In this document: positions 48,320 to 57,290 of the stretch, piece after piece
Layout: each line of letters starts with the position of its first letter
Numbering within the stretch: position 1 is the stretch's first letter
From: Streptomyces luteolus
GTDB taxonomy: Bacteria; Actinomycetota; Actinomycetes; Streptomycetales; Streptomycetaceae
NCBI RefSeq assembly: GCF_029968015.1
Contig: NZ_JASCIS010000003.1
Coordinates: 62,001 to 126,000 of the forward strand
Length of the DNA: 64,000 nucleotides
Direction of reading: 5' to 3'
Made by a program: the position numbers and the translations under genes
The notes under the pieces: generated by a model
The model's input: the letters and a program-made list of their open reading frames with translations, nothing else
Database searches by the model: none
What the model was told of the DNA's origin: nothing

Positions 48320-48495
48320 CACGGGCTCCCTGGGCTCCGGCGGGTGCGGTCGGCCCAGTCTCCCTGCCTGTGAAGGGAGTTGTCCCAGCCCGTGGGAAAG
48401 ACGTCGCGGCCGGTGCAGTCGGAGAGGTCAGGGAAGGTCGGGGAGCAGTGCAAGGGGGCGTACCCACTCCTTGCCACTTTCAACTTATAGCGCAG

Positions 48496-48520
48496 TGGGG
48501 GCCTTGCGGCAAGGCCCCCA
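48496..48520. promoter_or_regulatory. Rifamycin-associated element (RAE) upstream of helR
   Basis: TGGGGGCCTTG and CAAGGCCCCCA are perfect 11-base complementary arms around CGG. The core GGGGCCTTGCGGCAAGGCCC agrees closely with the RAE known from actinomycete rifamycin-resistance genes (GGGGCTTGCGGCAAGGCCCC as I recall it). It ends 51 bp before the helR start used here. In known cases the element makes the gene rifamycin-inducible. Confidence 0.85.
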
Positions 48521-48571
48521 CCATGCCTCACAATCGCTCCCCTGATGCCACGACCTGCGGAAATGGGAGAC

Positions 48572-50731
48572 ATGACCCCACTGACCACCAGCGCCTTCGC
48601 CCTCCCGGAGAACCTCGCCGCCAAGGCCGACCCGATCCTGATCGCCGCCGACGAGAAGCACTTCGCGGCCGTCTCGGACGGCCTGGAGCGGTCGATCGCC
48701 GAGCTGTCCGAGCAGCTCGACGCCCAGCTGCGGGCTCCGGGCGGGGTCGGGCGCGAGGCGATGGAGCGGGACCAGCAGGTGCGGCGCCTGACCGGCCGGC
48801 TGCGCACCCTGCGCCGCTTCGGTCTCGACCTGTGCCTCGGCCGCATCGTCACCGCCGACGACGCGGAGCCCGTGTACATCGGCCGGCTCGGAGTCACCGA
48901 CCCCTCGGGGCGCCGACTGCTGGCCGACTGGCGCTCGCCCGCGGCCGAGCCCTTCTTCGCGGCGACGCACGCCGACCCGATGGGCCTGGTCAGCCGCCGC
49001 CGGTACCGCTGGTCGGTCGGGCGGATCAGCGACTACTGGGACGAGGTGTTCACCGCCGAGGGCCTTGAGGGGCACGCGGCGCTCGACGACCAGTCGGCGT
49101 TCGTGGCGAGCCTGGGCGGCGAGCGGTCGAGCCGGATGCGGGACGTGCTCGCCACCATCCAGTCCGACCAGGACGCCATCATCCGGGCCGGTTCGCGGGG
49201 CGCGCTCGTCGTCGACGGCGGGCCCGGCACCGGCAAGACCGTGGTCGCCCTGCATCGCACGGCCCACCTGCTCTACTCCGACCCGCGCCTCGGGCACCGC
49301 AAGGGCGGCGTCCTGTTCGTCGGTCCGCACCAGCCGTATCTCGCGTACGTCTCGGACGTGCTGCCCAGCCTCGGCGAGGAGGGGGTGCGGACGTGCACGG
49401 TGCGGGATCTCGTGGCGGAGGGCGCGGGCGCGCAGGAGGAGACGGATCCGGAGGTGGCGCGCCTGAAGTCGTCCGCGGACATGGTGCGGGCCATCGAGAC
49501 GGCCGTGCGGTTCTACGAGGAGCCGCCGACGGAGCCGATGACCGTCTCGACGCCGTGGGCCGACGTACGGCTCACCGCCGACGACTGGGCGGAGGCGTTC
49601 CGCGCGGCCGGGCCGAGCACCCCGCACAACGAGGCGCGGGACGTGGTCTGGGAGGAGCTGGTGACGATCCTGCTCGAACAAGCCCGTCTCGCCGGGCGCG
49701 CCGAGGAGGTGACGGAGGAGCAGTTCGGCCGGGTGCTGCGGCAGGACCGGGAGCTGGTGCGGGCCCTGTCCGGGGCGTGGCCGCTGCTCGAACCCACTGA
49801 TCTGGTGGGCGACTTGTGGTCGGTGCCCGCGTATCTGCGGATGTGCGCGCCCTGGCTCGATCGCGAGGACGTCCGCAGGCTGCAGCGTTCCGCACCCCGG
49901 GCATGGACCGTGTCCGACCTGCCGCTGCTGGACGCGGCCCGGCAGCGGCTCGGCGATCCGGAGGCGTCGCGGCGCAGGCGCCGGCACGAGGCCGCGGTGG
50001 CCGCCGAGCGGGAGCGGATGGCGGGGGTCATCGAGAACGTGATCGCGGCCGACGCGGACGGTGAGGGCGCGGTGACGATGCTGCGCGGCAAGGATCTGCA
50101 GGACAGCCTGATCGACGAGGGCGCGCTGCCGGTCGTCGAACCGGACCTGCTCGCCGGGCCGTTCGCCCATGTCGTCGTGGACGAGGCGCAGGAGCTGACC
50201 GACGCGGAGTGGCAGATGCTGTTGCTGCGCTGCCCGTCGCGGAGCTTCACGATCGTCGGGGACCGGGCGCAGGCCAGGCACGGTTTCACGGAGTCGTGGC
50301 AGGAGCGGCTCGAACGGGTCGGCCTCGACCGGATCGAGGTGGCGTCGCTGAGCATCAACTACCGCACGCCGGAAGAGGTGATGGCGGCGGCGGAGCCGGC
50401 GATCCGGGAGGTACTGCCGGACGCGAACGTGCCGACGTCGATCCGCGGCAGCGGCATCCCCGTCGCGTACGGGGCGGTCGGTGAGCTCGACTCGGTGCTT
50501 GACGCCTGGCTGGCGGAGCACGCGGAGGGCGTGGCGTGCGTCATCGGCGACGCGGCCTTCGAGGCGAGGCCGCGGGTGCGGTCGCTGACGCCGGAGCTGT
50601 CGAAGGGCCTGGAGTTCGACCTGGTGGTGCTGGTGGATCCGAAGTCGTTCGGTACGGGTGTCGAGGGGGCGGTCGACCGGTATGTGGCGATGACTCGGGC
50701 TACTCAGCGGATGGTGATTCTCGGGAGTTAG
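48572..50731 (+). CDS. helR: HelR: HelD-like RNA polymerase recycling ATPase, rifamycin resistance
   Basis: 719 residues from ATG 48572; ATGs at 48545 and 48563 are possible, none with an ideal ribosome site. UvrD/HelD superfamily: N-terminal coiled coil (residues 20-75), DWRSPAAEPFFAATHADPMG, Walker A VVDGGPGTGKTVVALHRTAH near residue 217, HVVVDEAQELTDAEWQMLLL (motif II), FTIVGDRAQARHGFTESWQE, SINYRTPEEVM, and motifs V/VI LSKGLEFDLVVLVDPKSFG and RYVAMTRATQRMVIL. HelR displaces rifamycin-bound or stalled RNA polymerase from DNA. The RAE in its promoter confirms the assignment. Confidence 0.92.
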   Translation: MTPLTTSAFALPENLAAKADPILIAADEKHFAAVSDGLERSIAELSEQLDAQLRAPGGVGREAMERDQQVRRLTGRLRTLRRFGLDLCLGRIVTADDAEPVYIGRLGVTDPSGRRLLADWRSPAAEPFFAATHADPMGLVSRRRYRWSVGRISDYWDEVFTAEGLEGHAALDDQSAFVASLGGERSSRMRDVLATIQSDQDAIIRAGSRGALVVDGGPGTGKTVVALHRTAHLLYSDPRLGHRKGGVLFVGPHQPYLAYVSDVLPSLGEEGVRTCTVRDLVAEGAGAQEETDPEVARLKSSADMVRAIETAVRFYEEPPTEPMTVSTPWADVRLTADDWAEAFRAAGPSTPHNEARDVVWEELVTILLEQARLAGRAEEVTEEQFGRVLRQDRELVRALSGAWPLLEPTDLVGDLWSVPAYLRMCAPWLDREDVRRLQRSAPRAWTVSDLPLLDAARQRLGDPEASRRRRRHEAAVAAERERMAGVIENVIAADADGEGAVTMLRGKDLQDSLIDEGALPVVEPDLLAGPFAHVVVDEAQELTDAEWQMLLLRCPSRSFTIVGDRAQARHGFTESWQERLERVGLDRIEVASLSINYRTPEEVMAAAEPAIREVLPDANVPTSIRGSGIPVAYGAVGELDSVLDAWLAEHAEGVACVIGDAAFEARPRVRSLTPELSKGLEFDLVVLVDPKSFGTGVEGAVDRYVAMTRATQRMVILGS

Positions 50732-51338
50732 GGACGGCCAGGGCCCTGGCGAGCGCCTCGGTCAATTCCTCTGCCACGTAGGGGAGTTGCCTGGTGCACC
50801 AGACTGAGGCCAGGGCGTGGAACGCTCGCAGGTCGTGTTCCGCGGCCGCGAGGAGGCGACGGAGGTCCGTCACCGGGAGCTCGATACGCTCGCTGTCCGG
50901 GGCCTCGGCGTCGACGGTCAACCGGACGGTGTCGCCGAGCCGTTCGGCCAGCGGGGACGGGTGGTGGCCGAAGCCCGCGCTGCCGCCGTCGATCACCATC
51001 TGCCAGTCGCCGCGCTCGTCCATGCCGTTGCAGCATCCCGGCACCAGCGTCACTCCGGTCGCGGTGTCCGTGACGCGGAGTCCGCCGGAGGCGAAGAGCG
51101 GGTCCAGGGTGAGCAGTCCGTGCAGGAAACCGCCGAGGGGGTCGGTGGGGCGCGGCGGTTCGTCGGCGGCGGGCTCGATGTCGTTGCAGGCGGCGACGGC
51201 CATGACGGCGGTGCCGACCTCGTCGGGGGTGAGCGCTCCGCCGAGCGGCAGGAAGCTGTACGGCGGCACTTCTGCCACCGGCCACAGGTCGAAGCCGGTG
51301 GGGCCGTGGATCTCCAGGACGGGCTGCATCACGATCAT
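50700..51338 (-). CDS. Conserved hypothetical protein
   Basis: 212 residues (ATG 51338; ATG 51329 also possible). Segments: QPVLEIHGPTGFDLWPVAEV, YSFLPLGGALTPDEVGTAVM, VTLVPGCCNGMDERGDWQMV, AGFGHHPSPLAERLGDTVRL and LLAAAEHDLRAFHALASVWC. No known domain. It is convergent with helR and overlaps its 3' end by 32 bp. Confidence 0.65.
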   Translation of the reverse strand: MIVMQPVLEIHGPTGFDLWPVAEVPPYSFLPLGGALTPDEVGTAVMAVAACNDIEPAADEPPRPTDPLGGFLHGLLTLDPLFASGGLRVTDTATGVTLVPGCCNGMDERGDWQMVIDGGSAGFGHHPSPLAERLGDTVRLTVDAEAPDSERIELPVTDLRRLLAAAEHDLRAFHALASVWCTRQLPYVAEELTEALARALAVPNSRESPSAE

Positions 51339-51438
51339 CGCGGCATGATGGCACTGCCGCGGATCGTGCGGTTCTTCGAGGCGTCCGCTGCGGGGCGTTA
51401 GGCTCGTGCCCGCTCACCGGCAGCGAGGGGGACGGACC

Positions 51439-51981
51439 ATGAACGGCACAGTCACGGCGGTCAGCAGCAACGGGGGCTACTCGTTCACCAAGCCCAACCG
51501 GGACAGCGTCACGCTGCTCGCCGGGCTCGGCGTGGAGGGTGACGTCCATGCCGGGGTGACGGTGAAGCACCGCTCGCGGGTCGCCCAGGACCCGACCCGG
51601 CCGAACCTGCGTCAAGTGCACCTGATGCACGAGGAGTTGTTCGCCGAGGTAGCCGCGGAGGGGTTCGAAGTGACGCCCGGCGCTCTCGGGGAGAACATCA
51701 CCACGCGCGGCCTCGACCTGCTCGCCCTGCCGGTGGGCACGCTGCTGCGGATCGGCGAGGCGGCGGTCGTGGAAGTGACCGGGCTGCGCAATCCGTGTGT
51801 GCAGATCGACGCCTTCCAGCAGGGTCTGCTGAAGCAGGTCGTCGGGCGCGACGAGGCCGGGAACCTGGTCCGCAAGGCCGGGATCATGAGCGTCGTACGG
51901 ACGGGCGGCACGGTCCGCCCCGGCGACCCGGTCGCGGTGGAACTCCCCGCTCCACCGCACCGGCCGCTCGACCGGGTCTGA
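51439..51981 (+). CDS. MOSC-domain protein
   Basis: 180 residues from ATG 51439 behind GAGGGGGACGG. MOSC features: LGVEGDVHAGVTVKHRSRVA, LRQVHLMHEELFAEVAAEGF, VTPGALGENITTRGLDLLAL, VEVTGLRNPCVQIDAFQQGL (conserved Cys) and GNLVRKAGIMSVVRTGGTVR. The MOSC domain handles molybdenum-cofactor-bound sulfur; stand-alone versions may detoxify or reduce N-hydroxylated compounds. Monocistronic. Confidence 0.9.
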   Translation: MNGTVTAVSSNGGYSFTKPNRDSVTLLAGLGVEGDVHAGVTVKHRSRVAQDPTRPNLRQVHLMHEELFAEVAAEGFEVTPGALGENITTRGLDLLALPVGTLLRIGEAAVVEVTGLRNPCVQIDAFQQGLLKQVVGRDEAGNLVRKAGIMSVVRTGGTVRPGDPVAVELPAPPHRPLDRV

Positions 51982-52011
51982 TTCGCCGCGAGGGGCCGAG
52001 ACCCTCTCCCT

Positions 52012-52096
52012 CTCGAGTCGCCCTTCCCCTCGAGTCTCCCTGTCCCTCGAGTCTCCCTGTCCCTCGAGTCTCCCTGTCCCTCGAGTCCCCCTTCCT
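52012..52096 (+). repeat. 17-bp tandem repeat after the MOSC gene (5 copies)
   Basis: CTCGAGTCTCCCTGTCC units start at 52012, 52029, 52046, 52063 and 52080, each with CTCGAG. They fill the gap to the convergent ADH gene. Confidence 0.93.
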
Positions 52097-52097
52097 C

Positions 52098-53138
52098 TCA
52101 GCCGTGGGGCAGGATCACCGCGCGGCCGTCGACCCTTCCGTGGTGCAGCCGCTCGTACGCCTGCGGCGCCTCGTCCAGGCTGTACTCCTCCACATGCACC
52201 TCGACCGCTCCCGCACGGGCCAGGTCGAGCACCTCGATCAGCTCGGCTCGGGTGCCCCAGTAGGGCGAGCAGACCTTGGCCTCGTACGGCACCACGCCGA
52301 AGCCGACCGGGAGGGCGCCGCCGCCCAGGCCCACGAGGGTCACGTCACCCTCGACGGCCACCATCGCGCCCGCTGAGGCGACCGTCGGTGGGGCGCCCAC
52401 GAAGTCCAGGACGACCTCCGCTCCCCTGCCGTCGGTCAGCTCGCGCACCACTGTGGCGGCGGCCGCGTCGGAGAGGACCGCCTCATGTGCGCCGACCTCG
52501 CGGGCGAGGGCGAGCTTCTCCTCGGTGACGTCCAGGGCGACGACTCGCGCGGCGGTCATGGCGCGCAGCAGCTGGATGGCGACATGGCCGAGCCCGCCCG
52601 TGCCGATGACCACGGCCGTGCTGCCCGGCAGCAGCTTGGGCAGCGACAGCTTGATCGCGTGGTACGGGGTGAGCCCCGCGTCGGTCAGGGGCACGGCCTG
52701 CACCGGGTCGAGGTCGCCCAGCGGGACGAGATGCCGCGGGCTGTCGACGATCATGTGCTCGGCGATGGCGCCGGGGGCGCCGAGTCCGGGCGGTCTGATG
52801 CCGAGCTCGGCGGCCCGCAGGCAGTAGTTCTCCTTGCCCTGGGCGCACATGTGGCAGCTGCCGCAGCCCCAGGGGCCGTAGACCGCGACCGCGTCACCGA
52901 CCTGGAAGCCGGTGACGCCGTCCCCGAGTGCGGCGACGGTGCCGACTCCCTCGTGTCCGAGGGTCAGGGGCAGCGGGAACGGCAGTTGGTTGGCGGGCCG
53001 GCTCATCACGGCGATGTCGGAGTGGCAGACACCGGCCGCGGTGACCTTCAGCAGAACCTCGCCGGGCCCCGGTTCCGGATCGGCGACGGTGACGATTTCG
53101 GGGGCGGCGCCCACAGCGCGGTACTGCAGTGCCTTCAT
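52098..53138 (-). CDS. Zinc-dependent alcohol dehydrogenase (MDR superfamily)
   Basis: 346 residues from ATG (complement of 53136-53138). Catalytic zinc ligands in AAGVCHSDIAV and LTLGHEGVGTVAALG. Structural zinc loop GCGSCHMCAQGKENYC (four Cys). NAD-binding VVIGTGGLGHVAIQLLRAMT near residues 175-194. It oxidises alcohols or reduces aldehydes in the cytoplasm. Monocistronic. Confidence 0.92.
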   Translation of the reverse strand: MKALQYRAVGAAPEIVTVADPEPGPGEVLLKVTAAGVCHSDIAVMSRPANQLPFPLPLTLGHEGVGTVAALGDGVTGFQVGDAVAVYGPWGCGSCHMCAQGKENYCLRAAELGIRPPGLGAPGAIAEHMIVDSPRHLVPLGDLDPVQAVPLTDAGLTPYHAIKLSLPKLLPGSTAVVIGTGGLGHVAIQLLRAMTAARVVALDVTEEKLALAREVGAHEAVLSDAAAATVVRELTDGRGAEVVLDFVGAPPTVASAGAMVAVEGDVTLVGLGGGALPVGFGVVPYEAKVCSPYWGTRAELIEVLDLARAGAVEVHVEEYSLDEAPQAYERLHHGRVDGRAVILPHG

Positions 53139-53266
53139 GACGCGTTCCTTCCGGCTCCGGGCCTGGGGAGGGGGCGGGCAAGGGCTGCGGGTTGCAAGCA
53201 CCGGCCCCGTTCATGATGTTGCACCGTGACACCCGCCGCACGGCGAGGCGGTGACCGCTCCTCGGC

Positions 53267-53557
53267 TCAGGGAGTCTCGAGGGTGTCCCCGGACCAGTCC
53301 CAGTGGGCGGGGCCGCCGGGGCGGGGGTCGTAGAGCGCGCGGCCTGCGGCGCCGAACCGTCCGAGTTCCGTCTCCAGCGCGACGCCGGTCGCGGCCTCCT
53401 CCGGCGTCAGGCCCGTGACGTCCAGAAGCAGGCCGTCGAGCGGGCCGCCGACCAACTGGGCGTAGGTCCGGCCGGGTTGGGGGCCTCGGTGCGGGTCGTC
53501 GTGGTCCTGGCCGTAGACGCGGCCGCGGAGCAGCTCCTCTTTCCTGTCCATGTCCAT
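53267..53557 (-). CDS. Small hypothetical protein
   Basis: 96 residues from ATG (complement of 53555-53557): MDMDRKEELLRGRVYGQDHD. Further: GRTYAQLVGGPLDGLLLDVT, GLTPEEAATGVALETELGRF and GPAHWDWSGDTLETP. The stretch GGPLDG near residue 40 is common in small actinobacterial proteins of unknown role. It lies near the DHFR-like gene but is not overlapping. Confidence 0.6.
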   Translation of the reverse strand: MDMDRKEELLRGRVYGQDHDDPHRGPQPGRTYAQLVGGPLDGLLLDVTGLTPEEAATGVALETELGRFGAAGRALYDPRPGGPAHWDWSGDTLETP

Positions 53558-53610
53558 GCGCCCCAGCCTCGCACCCACCACTGACAACGCGGCCCGTTCC
53601 CTGGGGCCGG

Positions 53611-54315
53611 TTACCGCACGCGGTCGTAGACCATGGCCAACTCGCCCAGCTCACCGGTCTCCTGGTGCGTGAGTTGCCACTTCGTGGCGGGCAGGCCGTC
53701 GTCGAACAGGCGCCCTCCGCCTCCGGCGATCTCCGGAAAGATCATGAAGTAGAGCCGGTCGATCAGGTCTGCCCCGAGGAGCGGCTTGATCAGGCTGGGG
53801 CAGCTGTTGACGAGGATGTCGCCCTCGCCGCTCGCCTTGAGCTCGGCGACGACGTCGGCGGCCGGGGCGTTCACCACGCGGGTCCGCTCCCAGGGCGCTT
53901 CGCTCAGGGTGGTCGAGAAGACCACCTTCTCCGTGTCGACCAGCCACTTCGCGTAGCCGCGATCGCGCGGGTCGGCGTGCTCGTCGGCGGCGACCGCGGG
54001 CCAGTAGCCGAGGAAGCCCTCGGCGTTGACCCGGCCGAGCAGCGCCGTCGTCGCGCCCTCCCAGATGCGGGTGAGCTGGCCCCGGGCGACTTCACTGGTC
54101 ACGTACGGGGCGAACATGCTGAAGTCGCCGGGTCCGGCGGGGCCGTGGTAGCGCCCGTCGAGGGAGAGGCTGAGGTTGGCGGTCACGCGGCGGCCGGTGC
54201 GCTCGGTCATTTCGCGCTCGGTCATCTCGTGCCCGGTCATCTCGTGCCCGGTCATCTCGTACTCGGCCGTTTCGTGCCCAGTCGTTTCGTGCCCAGTCAT
54301 CTCATTCCCAGTCAT
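53611..54315 (-). CDS. Dihydrofolate-reductase-like (RibD C-terminal) family protein with repeat N-terminus
   Basis: 234 residues. Residues 1-38 are MTGHE-type repeats from a 15-bp array. The RibD-C/DHFR-like fold follows: RRVTANLSLSLDGRYHGPAG, LLGRVNAEGFLGYWPAVAAD, KVVFSTTLSEAPWERTRVVN, LKASGEGDILVNSCPSLIKP and LIDRLYFMIFPEIAGGGGRL. Such proteins bind NADPH; substrates are mostly unknown. The true start may be one of the internal ATGs supplied by the repeat. It follows the ArsR-SRPBCC gene on the same strand. Confidence 0.85.
   Translation of the reverse strand: MTGNEMTGHETTGHETAEYEMTGHEMTGHEMTEREMTERTGRRVTANLSLSLDGRYHGPAGPGDFSMFAPYVTSEVARGQLTRIWEGATTALLGRVNAEGFLGYWPAVAADEHADPRDRGYAKWLVDTEKVVFSTTLSEAPWERTRVVNAPAADVVAELKASGEGDILVNSCPSLIKPLLGADLIDRLYFMIFPEIAGGGGRLFDDGLPATKWQLTHQETGELGELAMVYDRVR
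54196..54315 (-). repeat. 15-bp tandem repeat at the DHFR-like 5' end (8 copies)
   Basis: CTCGTGCCCGGTCAT units repeat eight times in exact register. On the minus strand each gives ATGACxGGGCACGAG-type codons (Met-Thr-Gly-His-Glu), so many copies carry an in-frame ATG. Confidence 0.95.
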
Positions 54316-54379
54316 CTCGTGCTCCTCGTGTCGGTGCCGCGTGCGAGTGTGATCAGGGGTCGGTCGGTCGGTCGTGTCG

Positions 54380-55207
54380 TCAGTGCTCTGCGCCCTCGGC
54401 GGACAGAGCGGCGGCGAGCTTGTCGAGGCTCTGGCCGAATCCGAGTTCGATGCCGGCGACGAAGTCCGCGGAGTCGACGGCGCTGTCGGTGATGCTGTAG
54501 CGGACGTCCAGGTCGGTGCCGGTGGCCGCGGGCCTGAGGGCGAAGTCGACGTGGGCGGTGAAGGCGGTGCCGCCGTCGGGCAGGCGCGGGGAGAGCCGGT
54601 AGGTGAGGCGCTCGCCGGGGCGGGCCTCTTCGACGACGCCTTCTCCGCGTCCGGCGACCGTGTCGGTGCCGGCCGCGTCCTTGACGTCGCGGTACTCCAG
54701 GACGATCCGCCCGCCCGGCCGCGCCTCGAAGACCAGCTCGGACACCTTCAGGTCGTCCGGGGTCCACCAGCGGTGGAGCAGCGCGGGCTCGGTCAGATGG
54801 CGCCAGACCTGCCCGGGGCTCCCTGCCAACGGGCGGTGGAAGTCGAAGGTCCGGCCGTCCGCCCAGCCCCGCCGATCGGCCGCGCCGCGTTCCGCGTCGA
54901 CGCTGCGCCCGTGGCGCTCGTATGTCTCGTACGCGCCTCCGTCCTGGTCCACGGTGTCCGCGAGGCCGGTCAGCGCGGTGGCCAACTCCCGGAGCGGGGC
55001 CGAACGGAGGGTGTAGATGCGGCGCTGGCCGGTGCGCTCCGCCGTGACGAGGCCGGCCCGCTCCAGGGTCTGGAGGTGCTTGGTCGTCTGGGGCTGCCGT
55101 GCCTCGGCGAGCTGGGCGAGGACCCCGACGGAGCGGGGCCGTTCGGCAAGCAGGCTCACGAGCCGCCAGCGGACGGGGTCGGCCAGGGCGGAGAGAAGTG
55201 CGTCCAT
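54380..55207 (-). CDS. ArsR-SRPBCC (AHSA1) fusion protein
   Basis: 275 residues from ATG (complement of 55205-55207). N-terminal ArsR winged helix, residues 1-80: LLSALADPVRWRLVSLLAER, ARQPQTTKHLQTLERAGLVT and AERTGQRRIYTLR. C-terminal SRPBCC domain of the AHSA1 type, residues 120-270: FDFHRPLAGSPGQVWRHLTE, PALLHRWWTPDDLKVSELVF, RIVLEYRDVKDAAG and SADFVAGIELGFGQSLDKLA. In related organisms these are usually two adjacent genes; here the ligand-binding domain is fused to the repressor. Inverted repeats before its start are the likely operator. Confidence 0.88.
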   Translation of the reverse strand: MDALLSALADPVRWRLVSLLAERPRSVGVLAQLAEARQPQTTKHLQTLERAGLVTAERTGQRRIYTLRSAPLRELATALTGLADTVDQDGGAYETYERHGRSVDAERGAADRRGWADGRTFDFHRPLAGSPGQVWRHLTEPALLHRWWTPDDLKVSELVFEARPGGRIVLEYRDVKDAAGTDTVAGRGEGVVEEARPGERLTYRLSPRLPDGGTAFTAHVDFALRPAATGTDLDVRYSITDSAVDSADFVAGIELGFGQSLDKLAAALSAEGAEH

Positions 55208-55217
55208 GACCACGAGT

Positions 55218-55252
55218 ATTCATGCACACGAATATTCCTGTCAAGGAATATT
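55218..55252. promoter_or_regulatory. Inverted repeats upstream of the ArsR-SRPBCC gene
   Basis: AATATTCC (55231-55238) and GGAATATT (55245-55252) are perfectly complementary with a 6-base spacer. ATTC (55218-55221) and GAAT (55230-55233) form a second imperfect pair. This is a strong AT-rich island right before the start, suitable for ArsR autoregulation. Confidence 0.6.
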
Positions 55253-55445
55253 GGAGTTTCCATGGCGCTCCGCACCAGCACAGCCGAGCCCCCACCCGGC
55301 CGCCGCCCCGCCGGGCTCCTCATGCGTTCACCCTGCCTGTACGTGCTCTCCACACTTTTTGACCTCGGCGGAGCCCCGTAAATAGGTTCGGCCTCCTGGC
55401 GCCGGGACCCTGGTGCCGCAGCCATCGATCGAACGGAGCCCTCCC

Positions 55446-56453
55446 GTGTCATCCGTCGACGCGTCCGCGTCGTACCTCCTGAGCAGCCATGACAACCCGG
55501 CCATCGCCGCCCCGGCATGGCTGCAGGACAACCTCGGCACCCTGGTGGGTGTTCCGCTGCGCATCCTCCTGATCGTGCTGGGGGCGATGCTGGTACGTGT
55601 GCTCGCCAAGCGGGCCATCACTCGCGTCGTCGAGCGCGTGCTCCAGAACGGGGGCGACGAGCCCCGCAGGTCCACGCGCGGCCCCGCCGTGCTGCAGCGG
55701 GACAAGACCCGCGCGGACGAGCGCCGCGAGCAGCGGGCACGCACGATCGGCTCGGTGCTCAGCAGCATCGTGACCATCGTGATCGCCGTGATGGGCCTGG
55801 CCATGGTCCTGGACCAGATCGGCATCGCGCTCGGCCCGCTGCTCGCCAGCGCGGGCGTGGTCGGTCTGGCGATCGGTTTCGGTGCGCAGAGCCTTGTAGC
55901 GGACTACCTCGCGGGCATGCTGATCATGGTCGAGGACCAGTACGGCGTGGGCGACTCGGTCGACCTGGGCGAGGCCATCGGCGAGGTCGAGCACGTCGGG
56001 CTTCGCCTCACGCAGGTCCGCGACCTCAACGGCGGCCTGTGGCACATCCGCAACGGCGAGATCATGCGCGTCCGCAACGACAGCCAGGAGTGGGCCCGCG
56101 CGGTCCTCGACGTGTCCGTGGCCTACGACTCCAACCTGGAGACGGTCTTCGACGTCCTGGAGGAGACCGGCCTCGCCCTGCGGGAGAACCCGGACTTCAA
56201 GGACGTCCTGCTTGAGGACCCGTCGGTCTGGGGTGTGCAGTCGCTCAGCCCCGACGGCGTCGTCGTCCGCCTCGTCGTGAAGACCGCCCCGCTCAAGCAG
56301 TGGGCCGTCACGCGCGAGCTGCGCCGCCGCGTCAAGGACGCCCTGGACGCCGCCGGCATCGAGATGCCCTTCCCGCAGCGCACGGTCTGGGTGCGGGGCG
56401 GCGAGGAGGCCGACGTCGAGGGCGACCGCCCCTCGATCCCCGCCGGCCGCTGA
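55446..56453 (+). CDS. MscS-family small-conductance mechanosensitive channel
   Basis: 335 residues from GTG 55446 behind CGGAG. Membrane segments at residues 35-55 (GVPLRILLIVLGAMLVRVLA) and 100-125 (TIGSVLSSIVTIVIAVMGLA). The pore-lining TM3 GVVGLAIGFGAQSLVADYLA is the MscS hallmark, followed by GMLIMVEDQYGVGDSVDLGE and a C-terminal cytoplasmic domain. It opens under membrane tension to release solutes. A basic loop follows the first helix. Monocistronic. Confidence 0.92.
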   Translation: MSSVDASASYLLSSHDNPAIAAPAWLQDNLGTLVGVPLRILLIVLGAMLVRVLAKRAITRVVERVLQNGGDEPRRSTRGPAVLQRDKTRADERREQRARTIGSVLSSIVTIVIAVMGLAMVLDQIGIALGPLLASAGVVGLAIGFGAQSLVADYLAGMLIMVEDQYGVGDSVDLGEAIGEVEHVGLRLTQVRDLNGGLWHIRNGEIMRVRNDSQEWARAVLDVSVAYDSNLETVFDVLEETGLALRENPDFKDVLLEDPSVWGVQSLSPDGVVVRLVVKTAPLKQWAVTRELRRRVKDALDAAGIEMPFPQRTVWVRGGEEADVEGDRPSIPAGR

Positions 56454-56598
56454 CCCCGCCGACCGTTCCCTCCTCCCCTGGGTTCCCCCGGTTCCCCCGC
56501 CCGCGCACGTTGCCCGGCGGGGGATCCGCTCCGGGGCGGAAGTTGTTCGGGGGACGAGAGTTGTTCGAGGGCCGGGAGTTGACCGTACGATCCGCGCC

Positions 56599-57153
56599 AT
56601 GACAGCTGACATCCCCACCGGCTCCGGGGTGGTCCGCTCCGGGGACGGCTCCGGGGCCGACGACGCCACCGCGCCGCCCGCGCTCCTGACCCGCGACGCG
56701 TTCCGGCGCCTCCACCCGATCGTCGAGCCGCGGACGCTCTCGCCGCTTCCTGAACGCGTCTGGACGGACACGGAGTGGGAACGGATCAGCCGCGGCTGCC
56801 ACGCCCGGTCCATGGACCAGAGATGGAACGCCTTCGCCGAGGGCAACGTCCTCTTCCTGCACCGGAGTTGGACCGGTCGCGGAATCTACGAGGCGACCTT
56901 CGCGCCCGCGCCCGACGGCGGCCGGCGGATCGTCGGCGCCGTGGTCGAGGGCGACCGGACACACTACAAGCCGCTGAGCGATGCCTACGACCGCCTGATG
57001 CTGGAACTCGTCGTCAGCGCGGTCATTCTGGGCGAACCTGCCGATGAACTCCGCGCGCAACTGCGGGAGTCGACCCTCGCGAAGACCCCTGGCCGGGACG
57101 GCGACCACACGGCGGGCGCCCAGGAGCACAGTGCGCTGGGGCAGCAGCACTAG
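56599..57153 (+). CDS. Hypothetical protein
   Basis: 184 residues from ATG 56599. Variable Gly/Ser-rich start, then a conserved-looking core: LTRDAFRRLHPIVEPRTLSP, RVWTDTEWERISRGCHARSM, NAFAEGNVLFLHRSWTGRGI, YEATFAPAPDGGRRIVGAVV and RLMLELVVSAVILGEPADEL. No named family recognised. Both strand bias and length support a real gene. Confidence 0.65.
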   Translation: MTADIPTGSGVVRSGDGSGADDATAPPALLTRDAFRRLHPIVEPRTLSPLPERVWTDTEWERISRGCHARSMDQRWNAFAEGNVLFLHRSWTGRGIYEATFAPAPDGGRRIVGAVVEGDRTHYKPLSDAYDRLMLELVVSAVILGEPADELRAQLRESTLAKTPGRDGDHTAGAQEHSALGQQH

Positions 57154-57290
57154 GGCAGGCAAGGCCCCGGCTCAGGCTGGACTCGCTCGTGTCGGCGCCG
57201 GGAATCGCGGCCCCGCGCGGATGGCGTACGGCGGGTTCGGTAGCGTTCCCGCGTTCAGTGCGGGTGTACGGGGGCGAGGTACGGCAGTCC
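57154..57290. other. Intergenic sequence before a kinase stub
   Basis: No gene or strong structure seen. It leads into the broken kinase at 57291; the rest of the gap to 57660 holds the stub and a 9-bp repeat. Confidence 0.4.
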
